Source of the DNA: JAGOBX01 sp017999075 [NCBI: Candidatus Babelota bacterium]
Lineage (GTDB): Bacteria; JAGOBX01
Length of the DNA stretch: 13,363 bases
Assembly: GCA_017999075.1 (NCBI GenBank)
Contig: JAGOBX010000045.1
Coordinates: forward strand, 1 to 13,363
Direction: 5' to 3'
Shown here: in pieces, positions 1 through 7,523 of the stretch
Layout of the letters: each line of letters begins with the position of its first letter
Position numbering within the stretch: the first letter of the stretch is position 1
Program-made: the position numbers and the translations under genes
The notes under the pieces: generated by a model
What the model was told of the DNA's origin: nothing
What the model saw: only the letters and a program-made list of their open reading frames with translations
Database searches by the model: none

Positions 1-48
1 TTCAGGATCATAAATCCATCCGCAAGCATTGCATACATATTTTTTCAT
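1..48 (-). CDS. Rubredoxin, N-terminal fragment (gene runs off left edge)
   Basis: The reverse strand encodes the first 16 residues of a small protein, MKKYVCNACGWIYDPE. This is the classic rubredoxin N-terminus: a CxxCG iron-binding knuckle (Cys6 and Cys9) followed by the YDPE signature. Rubredoxins are about 50-residue soluble electron carriers with one Fe(Cys)4 centre; they serve oxygen and peroxide detoxification in many anaerobes. The second Cys pair lies outside the window. The start is well supported: a full AGGAGGG Shine-Dalgarno (positions 60-54) sits 5 nt upstream of the ATG. The fragment could also be a rubredoxin domain of a longer protein such as a rubrerythrin- or flavoprotein-fused form, but an N-terminal position with this start favours stand-alone rubredoxin. 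Confidence 0.85.
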   Translation of the reverse strand, partial: MKKYVCNACGWIYDPE

Positions 49-89
49 AATAACCCTCCTAAAGATTATATATTATTGCAATTATTTAA

Positions 90-118
90 ATAATAAAAAT
101 TGTTTAAATAAATTTCAA
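90..118 (-). promoter_or_regulatory. Putative sigma70-type promoter for the rubredoxin gene
   Basis: On the minus strand, TTGAAA (118-113) is separated by exactly 17 nt from TATTAT (95-90). This would start transcription near position 83, giving a leader of about 35 nt before the rubredoxin ATG. The region is so AT-rich that chance matches are expected, so the support is the correct spacing and position, not the motif alone. Confidence 0.4.
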
Positions 119-119
119 T

Positions 120-171
120 AAAACTTCTAATCTTAAAATGCGATAAACATTTTTTAAACGTGAGAAGTTTT
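120..171. repeat. Nested inverted repeat in the divergent control region
   Basis: A 9-bp arm AAAACTTCT (120-128) is matched by AGAAGTTTT (163-171). Inside it a second inverted repeat, AAAATG (135-140) and CATTTT (148-153), surrounds a 7-nt loop. It lies between the two divergent promoters and upstream of the minus-strand -35, so an operator or cruciform is more plausible than a terminator. The inner part, AAAATGC(G/A)ATAAA at 135-147, recurs with one mismatch at 219-231. Confidence 0.3.
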
Positions 172-295
172 TCGATTTTTATAATATATTTATGCATTAA
201 TAATAATTATAATGATGTAAAATGCAATAAAAACTTTTTATGATTTTTTATGCTAAGGAAAAATGAAAAATGAATACAGAAAAATGAATATTATA

Positions 296-324
296 TTGAC
301 AAATTAAAGTAAATTATAGATAAT
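296..324 (+). promoter_or_regulatory. Sigma70-type promoter of the long plus-strand operon
   Basis: A perfect -35 hexamer TTGACA (296-301) is followed after exactly 17 nt by GATAAT (319-324), one base from the consensus -10. Transcription would begin near 331, leaving a leader of about 155 nt before the first gene at 486. This is the best promoter match in the window and faces the gene cluster. A second perfect TATAAT lies at 415-420, but its nearest -35-like element (TTGCAA, 395-400) is only 14 nt away, so it is a weaker candidate. Confidence 0.65.
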
Positions 325-330
325 AGAAAT

Positions 331-485
331 GTTACTGAATGGTTATTTGGCCATTTTTTGTAAAAATTATATATTGATAAGCAATAAGTTAATTTTGCAA
401 ATAAAGTATATGATTATAATATAAATCAGGAAACAGTTCCGAAATTTGTATTAAGGCAATATTATTATTTTTTTGGAGGGGCAGG
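331..485 (+). other. Untranslated leader of the operon
   Basis: No gene is seen here. Just after the predicted transcription start there is a small hairpin, AATGG (338-342) with CCATT (351-355) around an 8-nt loop, running into six T residues (354-359). It resembles a very weak intrinsic terminator or attenuator, but the stem is only 5 bp. A strong GGAGGGG Shine-Dalgarno lies at 475-481. I recognise no known riboswitch in the leader. Confidence 0.35.
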
Positions 486-1427
486 ATGATTTTTATATTT
501 AAAAGGGATTTTATGAAAATAATTTTAATAATACTGATTTTAGTAAATTTGGCTGGATGTTCAACAGAAACTGAAAATTCAATTAATGAACAGTCAGATG
601 TTAAAAAAAATGAGGGAGTTAATGTACCTTCTGAACAGCAAAATAAAAAACTTAGTATGGCAGTAGTGCCTTCAAGCAATGCTATAGATTTGCAGACTGT
701 ATTGAAACCTCTGGTAAATTATCTTCATACCAAACTTGATTCGGTAGTTATTTTGAAATTTGCAACCAATTATGAACATATAGTTGATAAACTCGGGACA
801 GAATATGATTTTGCTTTAATGGGCGCATATTCTTATGTGGAATCACATAAAAAAAATCAAACTTTACCGCTTGTGAAATCAATAAGAAATGGAAAAGCAT
901 CATATAAAGGAATAATAATAACACATAAAGATTCTGGAATTAAATCAATAGCAGATATAAAGAATAAGAAAAAAATAAAAGCAGTTTTTACGGACAGGTA
1001 TTCCACTTCAGGATTTTTGTATCCTGCTGCCGACATAATAAAATCAGGAATAGATATCAACAAAGATTTGGAATTCAAATTCGTAAAAGGACATGATAAT
1101 GTAGTTAAAATAATTTCAGCTAAAGGAGCTGATATAGGAGCCTGCTACCAGGGAGCCGTAGAAAAATATTTAACTAAGGAAAAATCTGCAAATATAGTAA
1201 TTATAAAAGAAACAGACGAAATACCAGGAGATCCTCTTGTAATAGGTAAAAATATAATTGAAAATAAAGAATTAAAAGAAAAGATGCTTGAAGCGTTAGT
1301 TAGTTTAAAAGAACCGGCAATTCTTAATTCATTGGCTGGCGGCCTGGAAGGATATGCTGTTGCTGCAGATTCGGATTACGACAATTTGCGTGAAAAAATT
1401 AATTTAATAAATCAATATTTCAAATGA
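486..1427 (+). CDS. PhnD-like (phosphate/phosphonate-binding family) lipoprotein
   Basis: This is a 313-residue extracytoplasmic solute-binding lipoprotein. The N-terminus has a charged start, a hydrophobic stretch (about residues 12-22) and the lipobox LAGC with Cys25 as lipidation site. A low-complexity linker follows to about residue 55, then a PhnD-type periplasmic binding domain (about 55-300). Recognisable parts are YDFALMGAYSY, then DRYSTSGFLYP (170-180), then a KGHDNVV stretch and GADIGACYQGA. The family binds phosphonates, phosphite and other small oxyanions, but ligands vary widely and cannot be named here. The ATG at 486 has GGAGGGG at a 4-nt spacing; an in-frame ATG at 513 would give a shorter, more typical signal peptide. 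No ABC permease or ATPase is nearby. The stop overlaps the start of the kinase gene (ATGA, 1424-1427), so a sensory partner role is inferred, not a transport role. Confidence 0.8.
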   Translation: MIFIFKRDFMKIILIILILVNLAGCSTETENSINEQSDVKKNEGVNVPSEQQNKKLSMAVVPSSNAIDLQTVLKPLVNYLHTKLDSVVILKFATNYEHIVDKLGTEYDFALMGAYSYVESHKKNQTLPLVKSIRNGKASYKGIIITHKDSGIKSIADIKNKKKIKAVFTDRYSTSGFLYPAADIIKSGIDINKDLEFKFVKGHDNVVKIISAKGADIGACYQGAVEKYLTKEKSANIVIIKETDEIPGDPLVIGKNIIENKELKEKMLEALVSLKEPAILNSLAGGLEGYAVAADSDYDNLREKINLINQYFK

Positions 1428-3511
1428 AAAAATATTTTATCTGGTTCCAAAAAAAAAATCGCGAGATAAGCGGTTCATTTTTATTTTTGTCATTATTTTT
1501 AACTGTAATACTTCTTTATATAATATTAAGTTTTTTTACAAGTTTATCATCACATTTTTTTTATTTATTTTTAATAATTGCTTTATTATTTTTTATTATA
1601 GATCCTTTTTTAAAATCAATTCTTCCGTCGGCTAAGGCAAATCTTCTTTTATTGGAAATATATGTTTTTTTCATACATTTTACAGTAGCGTATTCCGGAG
1701 ATAACAGCACGGCATTTTTCTTTTTGTATTTTATTCCTATTATATCAGGAGCTATGAGTTTCGGCATACGCGGGAGCGTGGCTACAACTCTGTTTATTTT
1801 TTTGCTGTATAATTTAAGTCCGGATCCTATAACCCGGAATATAATGTTATTCGGTCCTCAGGTTCAAGTGCATCTCCCTAAATTCATTGCATTGCTGATA
1901 ATAGCGATAATGCTTGGATTTTCAAGTGAGGAAAACAGAAAAGCTGAACAGCGGGCTTATGAAAGAATGTCAAAAATTGTTACGTTAAATGAAATTAAAA
2001 ACAGTTTAAAACTTGATTATGAACTCGGTTCAATATTAAAAGTTACGACAAATTCAATACTTAAAATAATGAACTGCAATGCGGCTTTGGGAATATTGTA
2101 TGATAATATGACTGGAGAAATTCTGGAAAAATACGAGCAGGATTTTGATTTGAACAGTCTTAATAAGGCGGTAATACGAGCCACTCAGGATTCGGAATTG
2201 TTTGGACCAAAAGACAAAATTATATCCTCGCCTGATTCAAAAAAAATAAGGAATATACTTAAAATAAACCTTCACATAGACAATGAACAGTATTTGATTA
2301 TATATTTGTCTAAGATGTACGAAAAAAATACGTTTAATGTCAGCGATATTGAACTTTTAAAAACGATAAAGGTATATCTTGAACTTTTATTTAAAAACAG
2401 AACTTTATATAAAAGAATAGAAAGTATAAAAGATTATCTGTATTTTACTTTTAAAAATCTGCCTCTTGGAATAATGATTTTAGATAATGATTTGAAAATT
2501 AAGTTTATTAACACTCAGGCGCTGCTGCTTTTAAAATATGATAATGAAAAAGATTTGACTGACAGGATTCTCGGAGAAGACATATACATATTTCCTGATA
2601 AAAAAATTCAATCAAAGATTGAAAATGAAGAATATATGTTTTTTCATAGAACTCAGCTTGTAGCTAAAAATCTTGAAGTTAAACAAATCGAATTGACTAC
2701 AGTAAAATTAAAAACTGAATACGGATTAATTAAAGGAATGATAGTTTCTTTTAATGATATAACTGAAATGAAACAAATGGAAGAAGAACTTAACAGACGC
2801 GACAGGTTATCATCGTTAGGAGAAATGGCTGCGGGTCTTGCTCATGAAATAAGGAATCCGCTTGGTTCTATAGAAGGTTTTGCGTCGCTTCTTGTAAAAG
2901 ATTATGCTGATTCTGCTGACAATGAAAAAAGCAGGATAGCTTCTAAAATAGTAGAAGGAGTTAATGATTTAAATAAGATTGTAACTGAATTTTTGAATTT
3001 TACAAATAAAATTCAATTGAAAAAACAAAATAAAAATATTATTGAGACTATTGAAAAATCGTTGCTTTACGCCAGAAAATCTATTGACGAAAATAAAATA
3101 AAAGTTGAAAAACAGTATTGCGCTCAGAAGATAATAGTTAATTACGACGAAGATAAAATAAGCCGTGTTTTATTAAACGTGATATTGAATGCGGTTGACG
3201 CATTATCTGACATTAGTGAACCGCTAATCAGCATCAGCGTAAGGATAAAAGAAAATAATATGGCATCAATGGAGTCTACTCTATGCTGCATAGATTTTTT
3301 TAATAATGGAGGGAATATTGATGAAAATGTAAAAAGTAAAATATTCAATCCTTTTTTTACCACAAAATCAAATGGAATAGGATTGGGATTGACTATTTCA
3401 CAGAAAATAATAGAAGAACATAACGGCAGAATAAATTTTAAAAATGAGAGGAATGGAGTAAAATTTACTATAGAATTACCTGTTGATAAAAGGTTTGTTT
3501 ATAAATCCTGA
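1424..3511 (+). CDS. Membrane sensor histidine kinase (TM-GAF-PAS-HisKA-HATPase)
   Basis: This is a 695-residue kinase. The N-terminus (about 17-170) holds five or six hydrophobic segments with short loops, so most sensing is membrane-embedded or via a partner. A GAF-like region (about 185-325) and a PAS domain (about 340-455) follow. The HisKA motif GLAHEIRNP puts the phospho-acceptor at His474. The ATPase domain has the N box (LNAVDAL, Asn589), an F box (IFNPFFTTK) and the G2 box GIGLGL (651-656). The G1 box is atypical: around 625-632 it reads FFNNGGNI where DxGxG is usual. This may alter but need not abolish ATP binding, since N-for-D variants occur in NtrB-like kinases. The start overlaps the lipoprotein stop, implying coupled translation and a shared pathway. 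No response regulator is encoded in the window. An A10 tract sits at codons 9-12. Confidence 0.9.
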   Translation: MKKYFIWFQKKNREISGSFLFLSLFLTVILLYIILSFFTSLSSHFFYLFLIIALLFFIIDPFLKSILPSAKANLLLLEIYVFFIHFTVAYSGDNSTAFFFLYFIPIISGAMSFGIRGSVATTLFIFLLYNLSPDPITRNIMLFGPQVQVHLPKFIALLIIAIMLGFSSEENRKAEQRAYERMSKIVTLNEIKNSLKLDYELGSILKVTTNSILKIMNCNAALGILYDNMTGEILEKYEQDFDLNSLNKAVIRATQDSELFGPKDKIISSPDSKKIRNILKINLHIDNEQYLIIYLSKMYEKNTFNVSDIELLKTIKVYLELLFKNRTLYKRIESIKDYLYFTFKNLPLGIMILDNDLKIKFINTQALLLLKYDNEKDLTDRILGEDIYIFPDKKIQSKIENEEYMFFHRTQLVAKNLEVKQIELTTVKLKTEYGLIKGMIVSFNDITEMKQMEEELNRRDRLSSLGEMAAGLAHEIRNPLGSIEGFASLLVKDYADSADNEKSRIASKIVEGVNDLNKIVTEFLNFTNKIQLKKQNKNIIETIEKSLLYARKSIDENKIKVEKQYCAQKIIVNYDEDKISRVLLNVILNAVDALSDISEPLISISVRIKENNMASMESTLCCIDFFNNGGNIDENVKSKIFNPFFTTKSNGIGLGLTISQKIIEEHNGRINFKNERNGVKFTIELPVDKRFVYKS
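1449..1458 (+). repeat. A10 homopolymer tract near the start of the kinase gene
   Basis: Ten consecutive A residues lie in codons 9-12 of the histidine kinase. Such tracts are prone to polymerase slippage, at replication (phase variation) or transcription. In this genome A-tracts are frequent, so this may be neutral; equal-length tracts occur at 9314-9323 and 12321-12330. Confidence 0.6.
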
Positions 3512-3524
3512 TAATAGAATAAAG

Positions 3525-5282
3525 ATGAAATGCATAAGACAATTTAACAATACAATATTGTTTAACAATGATCTGGAAATAGAAATAATTGACAATATAT
3601 CTTCATGTCTCGGAATAAGGCTGAAATCTAAAAATACAGTGATATTAGGTTTTTTAAATGCAGGAGATTTAAAAACTGTAAGAGAACCGAAACTGATAAT
3701 AAAATATATTGAGCGCTATTCTGCTTCGGGCCAATTACCTGGAGCTGCGAACCTTGAAGAAAATGTTTATTCACAAAAAAATTCTATTATAGAAAAACAT
3801 ATTACGCGTCAAATTTCGCCGCTGTTAAAAAAAAATAATTTTGATGTGGAAATTAATATTCTGCTTGAATCTGCAGACTATAAGTTTCCTTCTGATGCAT
3901 TATCAATGAATTGCGCGATGATATTATGCTATATATCAGGGCTGTTGGAAATTCCTTATTATGCAGGCAGGTTCTGCGTTATAGATTCGCATACAAAAAT
4001 TGAGCCTGAATTTAAGGATATCAAAAATTCCAAGTTTACGGCAATATTCGGGACAACTCAAAATAAAATAATTTTTCTTGAAGTTAACGGAATAGAATTT
4101 TCAGAATTTGAAATTGAAAATGTATTAAGAAAGATTGAAAAAGATATAACTGCATTTTTTGAGATATTAAATGATTTGAAAAAAAATGTTTCTGTAAAAT
4201 TAGGAGTTGAACGATTTACATCAAATGAAAAAAATGATTCAATAAAAAATCAAATAGAAAAAATTGTTACTGAAAACAGAGAACTGCTTGAAGGGATCTA
4301 TGTTTATGATACATATAAAATGAGAATATCAGAACTTACTAAATTATCTTCTATATTGTTAAAAAATGTTGAATTGACTGTGGATTTGAATAATGATGTA
4401 TATACGGACGTAAAAAAGTTTTATTATGATTGTTTTCTAAAAATGATTGTAAAAATAGTTAAAGAAAAATTGACCCAAAAAAAGCGGTTATATAATGATT
4501 ATATGAATAAATTGACCGGAATAGACGTGGAAATAATAAAAAATAGAAATACTGCTGTTTGCCGAATAAACCGTGAAATAACAGATACAGTAGTTTCTGT
4601 AACATCATTGATAACCGAAAAACGCATATTTAAAGAAAATGATAGAACAGAAAATATACCTAATGTAAAATTGGAAAAATTCATAAAAAAAACTGATGAT
4701 GTTGATTCCAAAAAAGAGAACAAATTTTATAATATCTCCAATTTTTTTGGTAATAACATAAATGTTATGCTTGGCGACAGAATTTTGCCTGATGAATTTA
4801 AACCTTTAAGATCGCTGCAAATAGAAACTGTTTTAAACAAGGTTGTTAATTATAAAAATTTATTTTCGCAGGAAAACGTTTACAGGATGGTGACAGAATA
4901 TATTTCAAGCGACGGATGTGAAATAAGTTCTCCTGTAAATGCTGTGAATATTTTAAAATATTATCATCCGGTAAATTTTTTTAAAGATATTTTTTTTGGA
5001 GATATTGTTTGCCTTGAATTTGCTTATCTGATAGAAGAAAATTATTTAATTTTGGAACCTGTATTTCTTGAAGAAACAGCTGCTGATTTACGAATATGCA
5101 TAGCAGGAGATTCTAATAATATTAAATTTATGAATTTAGTAACTAATACGTCAGGTATAGAAATATCAAAACTCACAAAAATAATAAAAGAATGTAAGAC
5201 TATTTTGAAAAATTATTTGCGAACGGTAGTTTCAAATATGAATAAAAATAAAAACAATTTATGTTACAGCATAAGGTTTTAA
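3525..5282 (+). CDS. Divergent PNPase-like protein A (two RNase PH-like halves, no KH/S1)
   Basis: This 585-residue protein is very divergent but colinear with polyribonucleotide nucleotidyltransferase. Residues 69-101 (GQLPG to SPLL) align without gaps to the canonical stretch from GKIPGG to DRPIRPLF; EIEIIDNISS before it resembles the first RNase PH strand. A helical linker (about 250-330) leads to a weaker second RNase PH-like half (about 330-575), with SSDGCEI (Gly464) at the position of ESNGSSS. Active-site residues are gone: FFRRE reads as ANLEE; of the DRPIR arginines only Arg95 remains; GSSS is GCEI; the metal-binding acidic segment is EETAADLR. The protein stops before the KH and S1 domains of PNPase (about 700 residues). 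An upstream in-frame TTG at 3483 overlaps the kinase by 29 nt but has no ribosome site; the ATG at 3525 already covers the homology. It probably does not phosphorolyse RNA; function unknown. It lies 6 bp upstream of a second PNPase-like gene. Confidence 0.65.
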   Translation: MKCIRQFNNTILFNNDLEIEIIDNISSCLGIRLKSKNTVILGFLNAGDLKTVREPKLIIKYIERYSASGQLPGAANLEENVYSQKNSIIEKHITRQISPLLKKNNFDVEINILLESADYKFPSDALSMNCAMILCYISGLLEIPYYAGRFCVIDSHTKIEPEFKDIKNSKFTAIFGTTQNKIIFLEVNGIEFSEFEIENVLRKIEKDITAFFEILNDLKKNVSVKLGVERFTSNEKNDSIKNQIEKIVTENRELLEGIYVYDTYKMRISELTKLSSILLKNVELTVDLNNDVYTDVKKFYYDCFLKMIVKIVKEKLTQKKRLYNDYMNKLTGIDVEIIKNRNTAVCRINREITDTVVSVTSLITEKRIFKENDRTENIPNVKLEKFIKKTDDVDSKKENKFYNISNFFGNNINVMLGDRILPDEFKPLRSLQIETVLNKVVNYKNLFSQENVYRMVTEYISSDGCEISSPVNAVNILKYYHPVNFFKDIFFGDIVCLEFAYLIEENYLILEPVFLEETAADLRICIAGDSNNIKFMNLVTNTSGIEISKLTKIIKECKTILKNYLRTVVSNMNKNKNNLCYSIRF

Positions 5283-5288
5283 TTTGAT

Positions 5289-7523
5289 ATGAAAAAAGAA
5301 AAATCAAAATACTATTCAATAATATTCGATAACAAACCGTTAAAAGTAAGGCTGATTGATTATAACGGAACTTCAGATTACACGATAGAACTGTCATTTG
5401 GCAATACAATAGTAAACTGCAACCTTGTAATCGGTAATAAACTAAAAAAAACAGGAGAACACAGTTCTCCAATAAAATTATTTTATTCTGAACGTTTTTA
5501 TTCTTTCGGAGCCATTCCCACAAATTTTCATAAGAGGGAAGATTCCAAGACTCCGCGAGAGATTCAATTGACAGATTTTTTTACCGAATGCGCTATAACA
5601 TCTTTGAATAAGATTATAGATACCGAAATAATAATATCGCTGCTACTTGTTTCATTTGAAGAAGGCTGTTCTCCGGAATTGCCTGCTTCAGTGGGATTAT
5701 CTATGCTGATTTCATTCGTATCATATTTCAATTCAAATAATTTTGCAGCATTGAGACTGGCTGAAATTGAAGGAAGATATATAAAAAATCCTGATATTGA
5801 CATAGCTCAATACAGTAATCTTGACTTGCTTATTGCGTGTTCTGAAACTTTGATTATTAATATGATATGTTCTGTCAAAGAATCCTCAACCACTTATATT
5901 ATTGGAGCTGCAGGATATATAAAATCAGCAATAGAACCCTTGATAGATTTTCAAAAAAAAATAATAGAAGATTGGAAAAATCTGCCTGATATTACGGTCC
6001 CATTATCGAAAATAGAATATATAGATTTAGATTCTGATATAATAAAAAGTTTTAATGAAACCAATAAAAATGAGATAAATATTCTTATTAGTTCGTTTGA
6101 TAAGCCTGAAATAAATATTTTGGAAATATTAAATATGATGAATGAAATGGTTTCTACAGGAGTCGAGAATGGAAATATTTCGAATTATGCTTTGAAAAAA
6201 TATCTTTATGAGTTAATTGGAGAAAATATAAAAAGGAATTTACTTGAAAAGCATATAAGACTTGATTCGCGTCAATTTAACGAATTCAGGGAAATAGAAT
6301 GTACATCAGGCATATTACCTTCAGTTCATGGTTCGGGTATATTTAAATTTGGAAAAACTTCTGTAATGTCAGTAGTAACTTTAGGAACCATTAATAAATC
6401 AAGATGGCTATTTGGAATAGAAGGGTATAAAAGGCAGACATTAACTAATAGTATTTATGTATATCCGTTCAGTACAGGGAAGATAGATGCGAACATAAAA
6501 TATAACAAATTTGAAGATACACTTAATATATATCTTGATTCAGTATTAAAAAATGTTATGCCCGGATTGTCGGAACTTCCTTATTTGAAACGAATAATAT
6601 ATGAAATGATTTCAACTGACGGCGGAACTATATCCGCTGCAATAAATAGTTCAAATCTTGCTTTTAAAGATGCAGGGATAAAGATAAAATCAGAATTTGC
6701 GAGCGTTGACAGTTCATTGTTTTTTTCTGATAAACTGAATGATTTTTTTGTTTTAACTGATTCATTAATGATTGAAAGAGTATGTTCAGACGCTGAAATT
6801 AATGTTGCTGGAACATTGAACGGTTTGATAGGAATAATGTTCAAATCAAGAAAAAAAGGAGTAACGCTTCATCAGCTTGAAAAAATTTTACATCATCAAA
6901 ATGAAGTATTGTCATATATTATATCGAAGATAAAAGAAACTGTCCCGGAATGCAAACCGCAATTGAATTCAAGAGTTCCTGAAACCCGTATATTGCAGGT
7001 TAATCCGGATAAAATCGGATTAATTGCAGGAAGAAATTTTTGTAATGTAAATGAAATAAAAAAAAATACGAATTGCGACATAACAATTGAAGACGACGGA
7101 ATTATAGTTATAAGTACAAAAAATAAATTCAGCAATATTGAAGCGGCGCGTCTTAAAATAATTGAAATTTCAGGGCAGATTGAATGGCGCAATTCTGATA
7201 AAACAGAAAATAAATTTAGAAATATGTTTTCAAAATTTAAAAAAGAATCAAAATATCAAGAACCATCAAGGCAAATTGATTATAAAGTTGGAGATATAGT
7301 TAATGCAACTGTAATAAAACTTGTTCCTTTCGGAATATTCGTTGAAGCAGAATTCGGAGCTAAAGGACCTGTATATTTGTCAGAACTTGGAACAGGTTTT
7401 TGCACAAAACCAGAAGAACTGGTTAAAATAGGCGATTTGATAAAAGTGGTCATAACTGAAATAGACGGTTTTAATTACAAATTCAGTCAAAAAAAATATC
7501 TTGAGAGACCCGCGAGCAAATGA
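5289..7523 (+). CDS. Divergent PNPase-like protein B (RNase PH x2, KH, S1), probable pseudoenzyme
   Basis: This 744-residue protein has full PNPase architecture: first RNase PH-like half (about 1-230), helical linker, second RNase PH-like half (about 325-560), KH domain (566-632) and S1 domain (665-738, with FGIFVEAEFGAKGPVYLSEL). Landmarks include GAIPTNFHKRE (74-84, for GKIPGGFFRRE), LPSVHGSGIF (343-352, for LPRtHGSALF) and INVAGT. Key residues are replaced. The DRPIRP segment is TECAIT (99-104). TRGETQ is KFGKTS (353-358). The phosphate-binding GSSS is GGTI (445-448). The residues matching E. coli metal ligands Asp486, Asp492 and Lys494 are Arg497, Glu503 and Asn505. The KH GxxG loop is GRNF (581-584). 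PNPase normally trims and polymerises RNA 3' ends as a trimeric ring; this copy is predicted inactive or altered, perhaps RNA-binding. It follows protein A by 6 bp and its stop overlaps the diguanylate cyclase start. Homology is clear; the function is inferred. Confidence 0.8.
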   Translation: MKKEKSKYYSIIFDNKPLKVRLIDYNGTSDYTIELSFGNTIVNCNLVIGNKLKKTGEHSSPIKLFYSERFYSFGAIPTNFHKREDSKTPREIQLTDFFTECAITSLNKIIDTEIIISLLLVSFEEGCSPELPASVGLSMLISFVSYFNSNNFAALRLAEIEGRYIKNPDIDIAQYSNLDLLIACSETLIINMICSVKESSTTYIIGAAGYIKSAIEPLIDFQKKIIEDWKNLPDITVPLSKIEYIDLDSDIIKSFNETNKNEINILISSFDKPEINILEILNMMNEMVSTGVENGNISNYALKKYLYELIGENIKRNLLEKHIRLDSRQFNEFREIECTSGILPSVHGSGIFKFGKTSVMSVVTLGTINKSRWLFGIEGYKRQTLTNSIYVYPFSTGKIDANIKYNKFEDTLNIYLDSVLKNVMPGLSELPYLKRIIYEMISTDGGTISAAINSSNLAFKDAGIKIKSEFASVDSSLFFSDKLNDFFVLTDSLMIERVCSDAEINVAGTLNGLIGIMFKSRKKGVTLHQLEKILHHQNEVLSYIISKIKETVPECKPQLNSRVPETRILQVNPDKIGLIAGRNFCNVNEIKKNTNCDITIEDDGIIVISTKNKFSNIEAARLKIIEISGQIEWRNSDKTENKFRNMFSKFKKESKYQEPSRQIDYKVGDIVNATVIKLVPFGIFVEAEFGAKGPVYLSELGTGFCTKPEELVKIGDLIKVVITEIDGFNYKFSQKKYLERPASK

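Noticed and set aside
263-307. A 14-codon ORF (MKNEYRKMNIILTN) after AAGGAA in the control region
   Set aside because: It overlaps the -35 element of the operon promoter, is very short, and the ribosome site is only 2 nt from the ATG.
486-1427. Calling the first gene phnD of a phosphonate transporter
   Set aside because: No transporter partners are nearby and ligands of the family vary; coupling to the kinase favours a sensory role.
3483-3524. Upstream TTG start for PNPase-like gene A
   Set aside because: It overlaps the kinase gene by 29 nt, has no ribosome site, and the added residues lie outside the family homology; the ATG at 3525 is preferred.
3483-7523. The two PNPase-like genes as halves of one frameshifted or split pnp gene
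   Set aside because: Each has its own first and second RNase PH-like half, including its own version of the GKIPGG/FFRRE segment, so they are paralogues and not fragments.
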